Of a stretch of DNA of 64,000 bases, positions 50,935 to 61,055 are shown piece after piece. The position numbers and the translations under genes are program-made. The first letter of the stretch is position 1. The number at the start of each line of letters is the position of its first letter. The stretch covers positions 310,001 to 374,000 of the forward strand of contig NZ_JAFCJZ010000004.1 of assembly GCF_018130765.1 (NCBI RefSeq), given 5' to 3'. The stretch is from Bradyrhizobium iriomotense (lineage in GTDB: Bacteria; Pseudomonadota; Alphaproteobacteria; Rhizobiales; Xanthobacteraceae). Under the pieces are notes generated by a model that did no database searches, had not been told where the DNA came from, and saw only the letters and a program-made list of their open reading frames with translations.

Positions 50935-51152
50935 GGCGCACGAAGGCCGATGCCGCCGCGCACCGGCCGGGTCACGGGTCGCGGGGTCTCCGCGCGTGCG
51001 TTCATCCAGTCCGGAGCGCGCGGCGCGGTGGTCTGCCGGACGAAAAATTCGCCCTGCTTGGGCGAGCCCATATAGGCAAAGCCGTCGGCATGCGCCGGAG
51101 CGGCGCCGGCAACGGCAGCCGCCAAAATGGCCATCGTCAAAAGCGTCTTCAT
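50931..51152 (-). CDS. Small secreted hypothetical protein
   Basis: The 73-residue product has a signal peptide (MKTLLTMAILAAAVAGAAPA, cleavage AHA-DG) and a mature part with GFAYMGSPKQGEFFVRQT and a proline/arginine-rich end. GGAGA stands 5 bases before ATG 51152. Its stop overlaps phoD by 4 bases, tail to tail. Confidence 0.6.
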   Translation of the reverse strand: MKTLLTMAILAAAVAGAAPAHADGFAYMGSPKQGEFFVRQTTAPRAPDWMNARAETPRPVTRPVRGGIGLRAP

Positions 51153-51409
51153 GATCGTCTCCATCTTGTGTGCGGCCGGAATGACCGCGATGGTGAGATG
51201 CTGACAGGAGAGGGAGCCGATCTGAAATGCCGTTTGGCTGTCGCGGCGATACCCGCCGGCTATCTTGCTGACCTGATCTTGATTTGGCCCTGCTCCGGCG
51301 GCGCGCTATAATGTCCGCTCCTGCCATCTCTTTTCCATCACTGAAGAGTCTGCTCACGCGGCATCGCTGCGCGCATTCGGCGGGCTGAAATACGTCAGGA
51401 GCCTGTTTC

Positions 51410-52228
51410 ATGGATCATCTGAAGACACAGGGCATCAGCATGCCCAAGCTCGGCCTCGGCACCTTCCGCATGCAGGGCGATGCCTGCCGGGCGGCGGTCG
51501 AGAGCGCGCTCGCGATCGGCTACCGCCACATCGACACCGCCGAGATGTACGCCAACGAAGAGCCGATCGGCGCCGCGCTTGCCGCAGCCCGCCTGCCGCG
51601 CGGCGAGTTGCACGTCACGACGAAGGTCTGGCACGAGAACCTCGCCCCCGATGCAATCCGCCGTGCCTTCGATGCCAGCCTGACGAAGCTGCGGCTCGAT
51701 CATGTCGATCTCTATCTCGTGCACTGGCCGTCGAAGTCCGCGAACTGGGGCGCGGTGTTCGAGACGTTGATGAAGCTGAAGGAAGAGGGGCGCACGCGGG
51801 CCATCGGCGTTGCCAACTTCACTACCGCACTGCTCAAGATCGCGGTCGAGGACATCAAGGCGCCGATCGCCTGCAACCAGATCGAATATCACGCGATGCT
51901 CGATCAATCGAAGGTGCTGGCCTATCTCAAGCCTAAGTCGATCCCGCTGGTCGCCTATTGCCCGCTGGCGCAGGGGCGTATCGCGTCGGATCCCGTGCTG
52001 GGCGAGATCGGCACCAAACACAATGCGACCGCCGCGCAAGTCGCGCTGAAATGGCTGCTCGACCAGGACGGCGTCGCCGCGATTCCGAAGGCTTCGCGCC
52101 GCGAGAGCCAGCAGGCCAATCTCGATGCGCTGAAGATCACGCTCGACGAGGCCGACCGCAAGAAAATCGCGGCGCTGCCGAAGGACAGGCGCTGCGTCAA
52201 TCCGGGCTTCGCGCCGGCGTGGGATTAG
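51410..52228 (+). CDS. Aldo/keto reductase
   Basis: The 272-residue TIM-barrel NADPH reductase has the catalytic tetrad: Asp in RHIDTAEMYANE, Tyr in the same block, Lys in TTKVWHENL, and His in LVHWPS. The closest group is the 2,5-diketo-D-gluconate/methylglyoxal reductase type (AKR5-like). IPKASRRESQQANLDAL near the C-terminus is the NADPH phosphate-binding part. AGGAG precedes the ATG. Substrate unknown. Confidence 0.88.
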   Translation: MDHLKTQGISMPKLGLGTFRMQGDACRAAVESALAIGYRHIDTAEMYANEEPIGAALAAARLPRGELHVTTKVWHENLAPDAIRRAFDASLTKLRLDHVDLYLVHWPSKSANWGAVFETLMKLKEEGRTRAIGVANFTTALLKIAVEDIKAPIACNQIEYHAMLDQSKVLAYLKPKSIPLVAYCPLAQGRIASDPVLGEIGTKHNATAAQVALKWLLDQDGVAAIPKASRRESQQANLDALKITLDEADRKKIAALPKDRRCVNPGFAPAWD

Positions 52229-52248
52229 TCGGCCGAGGCAGCCGTTGT

Positions 52249-52410
52249 TTACCCTCTCCCCTTGTGGGAGAGGGTGGCTCGCCGCGAAGCGGCGAGACGG
52301 GTGAGGGGTTCTATCCGCGCTCGAATCTCTTGCGTTGGAGTTCGCCGAAGCAACCCCTCATCCGGCGCTTCGCGCCACCTTCTCCCACAAGGGGAGAAGG
52401 AAGAAGCACG
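52249..52410. repeat. Palindromic repeat (CCCTCTCCCCTTGTGGGAGA type)
   Basis: CTCCCCTTGTGGGAGAGGGTGG at the left pairs with CCACCTTCTCCCACAAGGGG at the right. The two ends enclose GGGTGAGGGGTT and AACCCCTCATCC, which also pair. Confidence 0.65.
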
Positions 52411-52414
52411 CAAA

Positions 52415-52440
52415 GAAATGGCCCCGCGAGGGGCCATTTC
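52415..52440 (-). terminator. Terminator of the His-rich protein gene
   Basis: GAAATGGCCCC and GGGGCCATTTC form an 11-bp perfect stem with a 4-base loop, 17 bases after the stop, followed on the minus strand by TTTG. Confidence 0.72.
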
Positions 52441-52457
52441 CACGTTTGCGTTGCGCA

Positions 52458-52688
52458 TTAGTCCCAGTGGTGATGGCGATGGCTGCGCTTGATCACCACG
52501 ACCCTGTCGTCATGATGACGCCAGCCACGATGCCAGCCGTGGTCACGATGCATGCCGTATTCGGCATGCGCAGCGTACGGGCCGTGATCGTGACCACGCT
52601 TGATCACTACCGTCTCCGCACTCGCCAGCGTCGGCGCTGCGATCGCGAGCGCGCCAAGAGCGGCAACCACATAACCAAGCTTCTTCAT
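52458..52688 (-). CDS. Secreted His-rich small protein
   Basis: The 76-residue product has a signal peptide (MKKLGYVVAALGALAIAAPT, cleavage ASA-ET) and a His/Arg/Trp-rich mature part (GMHRDHGWHRGWRHHDDR, ending HRHHHWD) that could bind metal ions. ATG 52688 has GGAGGA upstream. An exact EcfG-type promoter lies at 52719-52743 and a terminator at 52415. Confidence 0.72.
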   Translation of the reverse strand: MKKLGYVVAALGALAIAAPTLASAETVVIKRGHDHGPYAAHAEYGMHRDHGWHRGWRHHDDRVVVIKRSHRHHHWD

Positions 52689-52718
52689 GCTGTCCTCCTC
52701 CAATCGAATGCCAATCTA

Positions 52719-52743
52719 AACCGCGCATTCGTACGAACGTTCC
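52719..52743 (-). promoter_or_regulatory. EcfG-type promoter of the His-rich protein gene
   Basis: GGAAC-N17-GTTTAG on the minus strand, the best match to the consensus in this window; leader of about 23 bases. Confidence 0.8.
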
Positions 52744-52783
52744 GGAGGAATTGCAGGAGAATTCTGAACGGATGTTCAGACAG

Positions 52784-52830
52784 AGCATGATCCGGAAAAG
52801 TGTGGAGCGGTTTTCCGAAAGATCATGCGC
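52784..52830. repeat. AGCATGATC palindromic repeat, copy 3
   Basis: AGCATGATCCGGAAAAGTGT at the left pairs with TTTTCCGAAAGATCATGCGC at the right; same element as at 31722 and 42304. Confidence 0.75.
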
Positions 52831-52841
52831 AAATGGAATGC

Positions 52842-53294
52842 TTAATCGCAGCGCTGCTGCGCGGGCGTTGGCGCACCGGTGGCGACGTATTTGCCGTCCC
52901 TGATCGTGTACTCGCCGCGCTCGCTGCGATTGTAGATCGCGCGCAGGCTGCCGTCCTTCGCCAGCAGCAGTCCGAACTCGCGAGCCTGATGCAGCGAGGG
53001 GAAGTACACCATCACATTGAGCAGGCCCTCGGCGTTGACCGTGGCGGACACGACCTCGTTCTCGTCCTTGGCGTCGCCGAAATTGCGCCGGTACATCACC
53101 CGGCCGTCCTTCCGGATCTCATAGGTCAGGAGCGCCCCCTTGTCGCGGTCTGGCCGGGCCGCGCAATCGACCGCCCATGAGCCGAGCAGGCCCCATTGCT
53201 CGACCGTCGCCGCAAGCGTCTCCGCGCGCGCTAGAGGTATGAAGGCAACCCACAGCAATGCCGCCGTGGTCCAGCGGCTCAAACAACGCGTCAT
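52842..53294 (-). CDS. Secreted hypothetical protein, about 150 residues
   Basis: It has a signal peptide (MTRCLSRWTTAALLWVAFIP, cleavage ARA-ET). The mature part contains WGLLGSWAVDCAARPDRDKG, a pattern of small periplasmic proteins that begin GTWAxDC, and ends TPAQQRCD; the two Cys may form a disulphide. Function unknown. Confidence 0.65.
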   Translation of the reverse strand: MTRCLSRWTTAALLWVAFIPLARAETLAATVEQWGLLGSWAVDCAARPDRDKGALLTYEIRKDGRVMYRRNFGDAKDENEVVSATVNAEGLLNVMVYFPSLHQAREFGLLLAKDGSLRAIYNRSERGEYTIRDGKYVATGAPTPAQQRCD

Positions 53295-53418
53295 GTCCCG
53301 AAAAGCCCCGCCTCGAAGAATTCCAAAGTTTAGCATCCCCGGCGCGGCCGTCCACGCCGGCTGCCGATCGCGCGCGAATTTGATCCGCGTCAATGAGGCC
53401 GGCCGCAGCGGGGGTAGG

Positions 53419-53724
53419 ATGGCAGCTCCGAAGGCGAACGTGGATACACCAATGCTGAATCAAGTCATGGATTTTGCGGGCGAAGTGCTGCCGGGGAGCT
53501 GCGCCGTGCCGCCCTATTCGGAGACCGCGTTTCTGGCCGAGCTGGGCGACCGCCTGAGGTCCTCGCGCACCCGCTGCGACCTGTCACGCCGGGAGCTTGC
53601 CCGCCGCTCGGGGATTTCCGAGCGCTACATCGCCCAGATCGAGGCCGGCAAGGGCAACGTCTCGATCGTCCTGCTGCTGCGGCTGGCCTCGGCGATCCAC
53701 GGCAGCCAGCCACAGGCGGCCTGA
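53419..53724 (+). CDS. XRE-family helix-turn-helix regulator (BzdR/BoxR-like N-terminus only)
   Basis: The 101-residue protein has an XRE helix-turn-helix (LGDRLRSSRTRCDLSRRELA, SGISERYIAQIEAGKGNVSI) that resembles the DNA-binding part of benzoyl-CoA pathway regulators of the BzdR/BoxR type. Those proteins carry a shikimate-kinase-like effector domain after it, which is absent here. It lies 19 bases upstream of an HpaD-like dioxygenase gene, so it may regulate aromatic degradation. Confidence 0.7.
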   Translation: MAAPKANVDTPMLNQVMDFAGEVLPGSCAVPPYSETAFLAELGDRLRSSRTRCDLSRRELARRSGISERYIAQIEAGKGNVSIVLLLRLASAIHGSQPQAA

Positions 53725-53743
53725 CGTTTCGGGGGTGGCCGCC

Positions 53744-54599
53744 ATGGGGCAGCTCGTACTCGCGGCCAAGGTCACCCACGTTCCATCATTGATGCTGTCG
53801 GAGCAGCCCGGCAGCCCGCTTCGTGTCGCGCGCCAGGCCGCCGTCGAGTCCCTGCGCGAGCTTGGGCGGCGGGCGAGCGAGCGCGGCGTCACCAGCTTCG
53901 TGGTGTTCGATACCCACTGGCTCTCGAATTTCGGCTATCACATCAACGCCAATGCGCGGCATCGCGGCTCGTTCACCAGCCACGAGGCACCGCAGATGAT
54001 TCAGGATCTGCGCTACGATCTGCCCGGCGATACCGGGCTCGCCGAAGCCATTGCGGGCAGGGCCGAAGATGCCGGTCTGAACGTCATCGCCCACCAGGTG
54101 GCGAGCCTCGGGCTCGAATACGGCACCATCGTCCCGATGCACTACATGAACCCGGACGGTTTTGCGAAGGTCGTCTCGGTCGCCTCGCCGCTGTTCACCT
54201 CGTTCGAGGAGAGCCGGGTTCTCGGTGAAGCGACCCGCCGGGCCATCGACGAATCCGGCGAACGGGTCGCGATCCTCGCCAGCGGCTCGCTCTCGCATCG
54301 GCTCTGGCCAAACAAGAAGCTCGGCCCGGAAGCGTGGACGTCGGTCGCCAGCGAGTTCAACCGCCAGGTCGATTTGCGCGTGCTCGAGCTTTGGCAGAGC
54401 CGCCGCTACCGCGAATTTCTCGACATGCTTCCCGACTACGCCATCAAGTGCAATGGCGAGGGCGGGATGGCGGACACCATCATGCTGTTTGCTGCGCTCG
54501 GCTTGGTCCGACTACCGCGGGGCCGCCGAGCAGCTCTGCGACTATTTTCCGTCCTCGGGCAGCGGCCAGGTCAACGTGGAATTCCACGTCGACGGATGA
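53744..54599 (+). pseudogene. HpaD-like 3,4-dihydroxyphenylacetate 2,3-dioxygenase with a +1 frameshift
   Basis: The first 253 residues follow class III extradiol dioxygenases of the HpaD/HpcB type: KVTHVPSLMLSEQPGSPLR, VVFDTHWLSNFGYHIN, LEYGTIVPMHYM, ILASGSLSHRLW and NGEGGMADTIMLF. After AALG (54502) the frame goes astray, while the expected end (WSDYRGAAEQLCDYFPSSGS, then GQVNVEFHVDG) is in the next frame and stops at 54599. One extra T at about 54503 explains it. The enzyme would cleave homoprotocatechuate. Catalytic residues are upstream of the break, but the C-terminus is needed for folding in relatives. Confidence 0.78.
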
Positions 54600-54609
54600 G
54601 TCATCGGCC

Positions 54610-55842
54610 TCAGGCCCGCTTCTCCACATTGGCGCTGCGGGCCGGCACGCCGAACTCCTTGCGGCAGACCTCGGCCAGCACGGCGACGCCTTCGCGGATC
54701 TGCTGATGCGTGGGGCTTGCAAAGCACAGCCGCAGGTGCGAGCTCGAATGGCTCTTGTTGGTCGACCATTCCGGCCCCGGATTGATCGAGACGCCGGCGG
54801 CCAGCGCAGCCTGATAGAGTTTGAGCGTATCGACCTGCTCGGGCAGTTTGACCCAGAGGAAGATGCCGCCCTTGGGCTCCTCGAACTCGGCCGCCGTGCC
54901 GAACTGCTCGTTGAGGGCCTCCATCAGCGTGTCGAGCTTGGTGCGCAGCGCCTTCGTCAAGGCCGGCACGTGGGTCGAGAAATGCGGCTTGCAATAGGCC
55001 GCCAGCACCATCTGCTCCAGCGCGCCGGAGCCGGCATCCGTCTTCAGCGACAGCATCCGCGACATCACATCCCAGGGCGCGACAATGAAGCCGACGCGCA
55101 GCGCCGGCGCGATCGATTTCGAGAACGAGCCGATATGGATCACGCCGCCGTTCGGGCTCATCGCGTGGATCGCCGGCGGCCGCTGGCCCGACCAGACCAG
55201 GTCGGCATAGCAATCGTCCTCGAAGATCGGCACGCCGTATTCGGTTGCGAGCCGCACCAGCTCAGTGCGGCGGCTCTCCGGCATGATGCTGCCGGTCGGG
55301 TTCTGCACCGTCGGGATGGTGTAGATGTATTTCGGGCGGATGCCGCGGCTCTTCAGATCGGCCAGCGTCGAGGCCAGCGCGTCCATGCGCATGCCGTCCT
55401 TGTCGAGAGGGATGCCCACCACATTGACCCCGAGCCGGGCTAGGCGGGTCAATGAGCCCTGATAGCTGTCCTGCTCGAAGATCACGGTGTCGCCGCGCGT
55501 CAGCAGCGTGTTGTTGACGAGGTCGAGCGCCTGCAGTGATCCCGAGACGATCAGGAGATCGTCGACGGTGCAGTTGATGCCGGCATCGCGCTTCAGTTTT
55601 GTCACCAGGAATTCGCGCAGCGGCAGATAGCCCTGCGGCCCGTGCGCCAGACCGTAAGTGGCGAGCGAGCGGCCCTCGCGCCGCAGCACCGTGTTGGTCG
55701 CTTCGATCAGCTCGTCGAGCGGGACCTGCTCGGAATCATTGTTGCCGCCGACAAAGCTGTATTTGGCAAGGCCCGTCCAGCGCGCAGTCGGGGCCGGCAG
55801 CCCTGCAGGAAACAGGGGAGCGAAATCGAAGCTGGACGTCAT
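54610..55842 (-). CDS. PLP-dependent aminotransferase, fold type I (2-aminoadipate/aromatic type)
   Basis: The 410-residue enzyme belongs to the MocR/LysN-like class of fold-I transaminases. Visible are the cofactor Asp in VPIFEDDCYADL, Lys in GSFSKSIAPALRVGF and NPTGSIMPESRR. Relatives act on 2-aminoadipate, aromatic or branched amino acids. No DNA-binding domain is present. It is tail to tail with the dioxygenase gene, 10 bases apart. Confidence 0.85.
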   Translation of the reverse strand: MTSSFDFAPLFPAGLPAPTARWTGLAKYSFVGGNNDSEQVPLDELIEATNTVLRREGRSLATYGLAHGPQGYLPLREFLVTKLKRDAGINCTVDDLLIVSGSLQALDLVNNTLLTRGDTVIFEQDSYQGSLTRLARLGVNVVGIPLDKDGMRMDALASTLADLKSRGIRPKYIYTIPTVQNPTGSIMPESRRTELVRLATEYGVPIFEDDCYADLVWSGQRPPAIHAMSPNGGVIHIGSFSKSIAPALRVGFIVAPWDVMSRMLSLKTDAGSGALEQMVLAAYCKPHFSTHVPALTKALRTKLDTLMEALNEQFGTAAEFEEPKGGIFLWVKLPEQVDTLKLYQAALAAGVSINPGPEWSTNKSHSSSHLRLCFASPTHQQIREGVAVLAEVCRKEFGVPARSANVEKRA

Positions 55843-55929
55843 GGGAGCGTTCCTCGTCTTGTTTTTGTTGAGCCGGCTGGCATTGCGCCCGCGGCCTTAC
55901 GTCTTGCCGACCGTCCGGGGCGGACGGTC

Positions 55930-56457
55930 TTATTTCTTTCCGACCGTCCTGGTCGGGCGTCCCTGGCTGATGAAAGCGTAATGCGCATTGGCGACGCCGC
56001 CAACCATCAAGGCCTCGACCACCGGCTCGGAGATCTCGCTTGTCGAGGCCCAGTCGACGATGAAATTGGCGCCTGTCCCGCCGCGCACGTCGTCGGTCGG
56101 AATGAAGATCGAGACGGTGGCGAGGGGCCTCAAGGCCACCGGCGCCTTCAGATAGCTCTCGACCTGCTTGCCTGCGGTGTCGAAATAGGCGATGCGTTTG
56201 AGCACCAGTGCTTGCGTCTCGGAGGCGTTGTGGACGCTCAATGTCACCGAGAAATCGACGCGCAGCTTGCCCTGGCTCATCGCAACGCTGGAATAGGCCG
56301 GCACGTAGAACCCTCCGGAGACGGCGAGTTCCTCTTTCGGCAGCGCGGTGAGCGAATCGGCAAAAGTCTGCTCGATATTGACCTTGGATTGCGCTGCGGC
56401 CGACAAGGCGGACGCGAATGGACCCAGCAGGGCTATCAACCAGAGCACGAACCGCAT
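55930..56457 (-). CDS. DUF3124 secreted protein
   Basis: The 175-residue product has a signal peptide (MRFVLWLIALLGPFASALSA) and a DUF3124 domain with GFYVPAYSSVAMSQGKLRVD, LSVHNASETQALVLKRIAYF and TDDVRGGTGANFIVDW. It is probably periplasmic; function unknown. It is divergent from the antiporter gene, 67 bases apart, and could share regulation with it. Confidence 0.75.
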   Translation of the reverse strand: MRFVLWLIALLGPFASALSAAAQSKVNIEQTFADSLTALPKEELAVSGGFYVPAYSSVAMSQGKLRVDFSVTLSVHNASETQALVLKRIAYFDTAGKQVESYLKAPVALRPLATVSIFIPTDDVRGGTGANFIVDWASTSEISEPVVEALMVGGVANAHYAFISQGRPTRTVGKK

Positions 56458-56524
56458 GTGACGAATTGCTCGCTTGCCGCGCCGCAACCCGCCACTAGGG
56501 TGCGGCAAAACGGACCAATTTGGC

Positions 56525-58255
56525 ATGCATGAGCTCATTCGCGACATCACTCTCTGTATCCTGTTTGCCTGGGTGCTGGGCCTCCTGGCCCACTTCTCCC
56601 GGCAACCGCTGATCCTGGCCTACCTTATCGCCGGCTTCTGCATAGGTCCATTCGGTGCCGGCTGGGTCAAGTCGCAGGACTCGATCAGCGTCATCTCCGA
56701 GCTCGGCCTGATCTTCATGCTGTTCATGATCGGGCTCGAAATCGACCTGAAGAAGATCGTGCGGGCGGGAAGGGTGATCCTGTTTGCAGCGGGCGGCCAG
56801 CTCCTCGGCGGCTGCCTGCTCGGCGTGGCGTTCTTCGTCGGCATCGGCCTGTCGCTCGGTGGCGGGCATTTCGACGCGGTCTATCTCTGCGTCGCCTGCG
56901 CGCTGTCGAGCACCGTCATCATCGTCAAGGTGCTCTACGAGAAGCGCGAGCTCGACACGCTGCCGGGCCGCATCACGCTCGGCGTCCTGGTGCTGCAGGA
57001 CATCTTCGCCATCCTGTTCCTGGCGGTGCAGCCGAGCCTTGCCAATCTGGAAGTCACCGTCATCCTGCTCTCGATCGGCCGTGTCGCGGTGCTGGTCGCC
57101 GCCGCGCTGCTGGTCAGCCGCTACGTGCTGCCGCGCCTGTTCCACCAGATCGCCCGTCGTCCCGAGCTGATCCTGCTCGGTGCGCTCGCCTGGTGCTTCC
57201 TCGTCGCCGAGACGGCCGAGCGGCTCTCGCTGTCGCGCGAGATGGGCGCCCTGATTGCCGGCGTCTCGCTCTCGACCTTCCCTTACGCGCTCGACGTCAC
57301 CGCCAAGGTCACCACGCTGCGGGACTTCTTCATCACGCTGTTCTTCGTTGCGCTCGGCATGACCATTCCCGTGCCAGGCCTCTCCGTGATCGGGCTTGCC
57401 GTGATGATCGCGGCGTTCACGGTGGTGAGCCGGCTCGTCACCACCTTCACGCCGCTCTACCTGATGAAGCAGGGGCTGCGCGCCAGCCTGTTGCCGGCTC
57501 TCAACCTCGCGCAGATCTCCGAGTTCTCGCTTGTTGTGATCCAGACCGGCGTCAACGACCATCACATCGCAGCCGAGACGGCGAATGCCGCCTCCTTCGC
57601 TTTCGTGGTGCTGGCGGTGCTCTCAACCTTCGCGATGAGCCGCAGCGACGAGATCACCCGCTGGGCGATCGGTCCGTTGAAGCGGATCGGCCTGCGCGAT
57701 CTCGACCACGGCAACGGCCATGCCGAGGAGAGCCACGAGGGCGGCCATGGCGAGGCCCGCCGCATCGTCATCCTCGGCTTTTTCCGTGCGGCGAGCGCGC
57801 TGCTGGCCGAGATCGAACGGCAGGCCCCGGTGCTGCTCGAGCAGATCACGGTGATCGATTTCAACCCCAATGTGTACCAGACGCTGTTGTCGCGCGGTCT
57901 GCACGTCATCTATGGCGACATCAGCAGCGCCGACACGCTGCTCCATGCCGGTGTCGGCAAGTCCGAGATGATCATCCTCAGCGTGCCGGACGCGCTTCTG
58001 AAGGGCGCCAGCAACGAGAAGCTGGTCCGTCACGTCCGCACCCTCAATCCGACCGCCTTGATCGTTGCCACGGCCGATCTTTTGTCGGATGTGGGCGAGC
58101 TCTATGCGGCTGGCGCCAGCTACGTCACGGTGACCCGGCTCAGCGATGCTCATGAGCTGTTTACCGTGATCGAAGCCGCCCAGGCCGGCCTGCTCGCGGA
58201 CAAGCGTGCCGAGCTCGATCTGCGGCTCGGCGAGCGGCGCGAGGTGTTGCCCTGA
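56525..58255 (+). CDS. CPA2-type cation:proton antiporter (KefB-like)
   Basis: The 576-residue protein has an N-terminal Na/H exchanger domain with about 12 spans (LILAYLIAGFCIGPFGAGWV, MLFMIGLEIDLKKIVRAGR, LGVLVLQDIFAILFLAVQ, MGALIAGVSLSTFPYALD) and a C-terminal TrkA-N domain (residues about 415-545, starting RRIVILGFFRAASALLAEIE). The first loop lacks the usual glycine motif, so NAD binding may be altered. It may extrude K+ or Na+ in exchange for protons. No KefF/KefG partner adjoins. Confidence 0.87.
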   Translation: MHELIRDITLCILFAWVLGLLAHFSRQPLILAYLIAGFCIGPFGAGWVKSQDSISVISELGLIFMLFMIGLEIDLKKIVRAGRVILFAAGGQLLGGCLLGVAFFVGIGLSLGGGHFDAVYLCVACALSSTVIIVKVLYEKRELDTLPGRITLGVLVLQDIFAILFLAVQPSLANLEVTVILLSIGRVAVLVAAALLVSRYVLPRLFHQIARRPELILLGALAWCFLVAETAERLSLSREMGALIAGVSLSTFPYALDVTAKVTTLRDFFITLFFVALGMTIPVPGLSVIGLAVMIAAFTVVSRLVTTFTPLYLMKQGLRASLLPALNLAQISEFSLVVIQTGVNDHHIAAETANAASFAFVVLAVLSTFAMSRSDEITRWAIGPLKRIGLRDLDHGNGHAEESHEGGHGEARRIVILGFFRAASALLAEIERQAPVLLEQITVIDFNPNVYQTLLSRGLHVIYGDISSADTLLHAGVGKSEMIILSVPDALLKGASNEKLVRHVRTLNPTALIVATADLLSDVGELYAAGASYVTVTRLSDAHELFTVIEAAQAGLLADKRAELDLRLGERREVLP

Positions 58256-58444
58256 CGGCGGTTTGCCGTCTTCCGTCCGGGCTCTGCGCACCTATATCCC
58301 TGGTATCTTCGGTGCAAGCCTGAGGCCCGCGGGCCGGCCCGCCATCAGGCATATGCGGTTGCGTTCAGGACACTAGCGCTTGGAGCCAAGTCCGGCTAAG
58401 GCGTCCGGCAAGCCTCCGGCCCCATAACCGATAGAGATTGGGAA

Positions 58445-59521
58445 ATGCCCGATACCGTCCAGGAAGTCTTGCAGGCCTTTGCCAGGGGCGAACTCGTCGT
58501 CGTCACCGACGACGAGGATCGCGAGGGCGAGGGCGATCTGATCGTCGCCGCCTCGCTCTGCACCGCCGAGAAGATGGCCTTCATCATCCGCCACACCTCC
58601 GGCATCGTCTGCGCCCCCGTCACCACCGAGGACGCCCGCCGCCTGCGGCTCGATCCGATGGTCGCCCACAACGATTCCGCGCACACCACCGCATTTACGG
58701 TCTCGGTCGACTACAAGCCCGACGGCGGCACCGGCATCTCGGCCGAGGAGCGTGCCTCGTGCTGCCGGGCGCTCGCCAATCCCAATGTCGGCGCCAACGA
58801 CTTCGCCCGGCCGGGCCACATCTTCCCGCTGATCGCCAAGGATGGCGGCGTGCTGCTGCGCTCGGGCCATACCGAGGCCGCCGTCGACCTCTGCAAGCTG
58901 TCCGGCCTGCCGCCGGTCGGCGTCATCAGCGAGCTGATGAACGACGATGGCAGCGTGATGAAGGGCGAGCAGGTCGCGCAGTTCGCTGCCAGGCACAAGC
59001 TCAAGCACGTCACCATCGCGGACATGATCGCCTACCGCCAGGCGCGCGAGAAGCTGATCGAGCGGGTCTCGACCTTCGTCACCGAAAGCCCGATCGGACC
59101 CTTGCAGGGCTATGCCTACCGCTCGCCGTTCGATTCCATCGCCCACGTCGCCTTCGTCTATAACGGCGTCGGCGACGGCAAGAACGTGCTGACGCGCTTC
59201 CACAAGCCGAACATCGTCAAGGACACCTTCACCGGCCACAAGCGCATGGCGATCGTGCTCGAGCATTTCAAGAAAACCGGCCGTGGCGTGCTGGTCTATC
59301 TGCGCGACGGTGCGGCCGGTGTGCCCGTATCGCCGCTGGAGGACGAGACCTCGACCGAGGCCGACCGCAACCGCCAGTGGCGCGAGATCGGCGTCGGCGC
59401 GCAGATCCTGCGCGATCTCGGCGTCACCTCGATCCGGCACCTCACATCCTCGGTGCATGACTATAAGGGCCTGTCGGGCTTCGGCATCGAGATCGTCGCC
59501 AACGAGCAGCTCGAAACCTGA
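58445..59521 (+). CDS. ribB: 3,4-dihydroxy-2-butanone-4-phosphate synthase with degenerate RibA-like domain
   Basis: Residues 1-205 form the RibB domain of riboflavin synthesis: VVTDDEDREGEGDLIVAA, RHTSGIVCAPVT, RPGHIFPLIAKDGGVLLRSG and GHTEAAVDL. It converts ribulose-5-phosphate to dihydroxybutanone phosphate and formate. The C-terminal 150 residues resemble GTP cyclohydrolase II, but the zinc-binding Cys residues are missing (LTRFHKPNIVKDTFTGHKRM), so that activity is absent. ATG 58445 has GGGAA upstream. No FMN riboswitch was recognised in the leader. Confidence 0.88.
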   Translation: MPDTVQEVLQAFARGELVVVTDDEDREGEGDLIVAASLCTAEKMAFIIRHTSGIVCAPVTTEDARRLRLDPMVAHNDSAHTTAFTVSVDYKPDGGTGISAEERASCCRALANPNVGANDFARPGHIFPLIAKDGGVLLRSGHTEAAVDLCKLSGLPPVGVISELMNDDGSVMKGEQVAQFAARHKLKHVTIADMIAYRQAREKLIERVSTFVTESPIGPLQGYAYRSPFDSIAHVAFVYNGVGDGKNVLTRFHKPNIVKDTFTGHKRMAIVLEHFKKTGRGVLVYLRDGAAGVPVSPLEDETSTEADRNRQWREIGVGAQILRDLGVTSIRHLTSSVHDYKGLSGFGIEIVANEQLET

Positions 59522-59653
59522 CCACGTCGTTTCCGGGCTCGCGCCGTTGCGCGCCCCGGAATGACCGAAACCAGGATGCATTTGCACTTGTTGCCGCGGC
59601 GCTTTAATTTGTCGGGCAATTTCTAGACGGAACCAGACGCGAAAGGACGTTTC

Positions 59654-60868
<1,215 letters not shown>

Positions 60869-60929
60869 GCCACGTATTCCGTGGCCGTTGTCTTGCTCAG
60901 CTGTCATCGCCCGCCTTGTGCGCAATTGC

Positions 60930-61022
60930 GCACTGGGGCGGGTGATCCAGTATCCCAGAGACCTCGCCTTCGCCACGGGCGCCGCGGCGTACTGGATACC
61001 CCGCCTTCGCGGGGTATGACGG
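60930..61022. repeat. Palindromic intergenic repeat
   Basis: GGCGGGTGATCCAGTATCCC at the left pairs loosely with TACTGGATACCCCGCCTTCG at the right, in a 93-base element ending GGGGTATGACGGCG. Confidence 0.55.
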
Positions 61023-61055
61023 CGAGGATTGGGGCAGCAGTGCACAGGAAGTCCG

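Noticed and set aside
58256-58444. Possible FMN riboswitch before ribB
   Set aside because: The conserved elements of the FMN aptamer (such as AGGGTGAAATTCC and CCGACCGGCGGT) are not visible.
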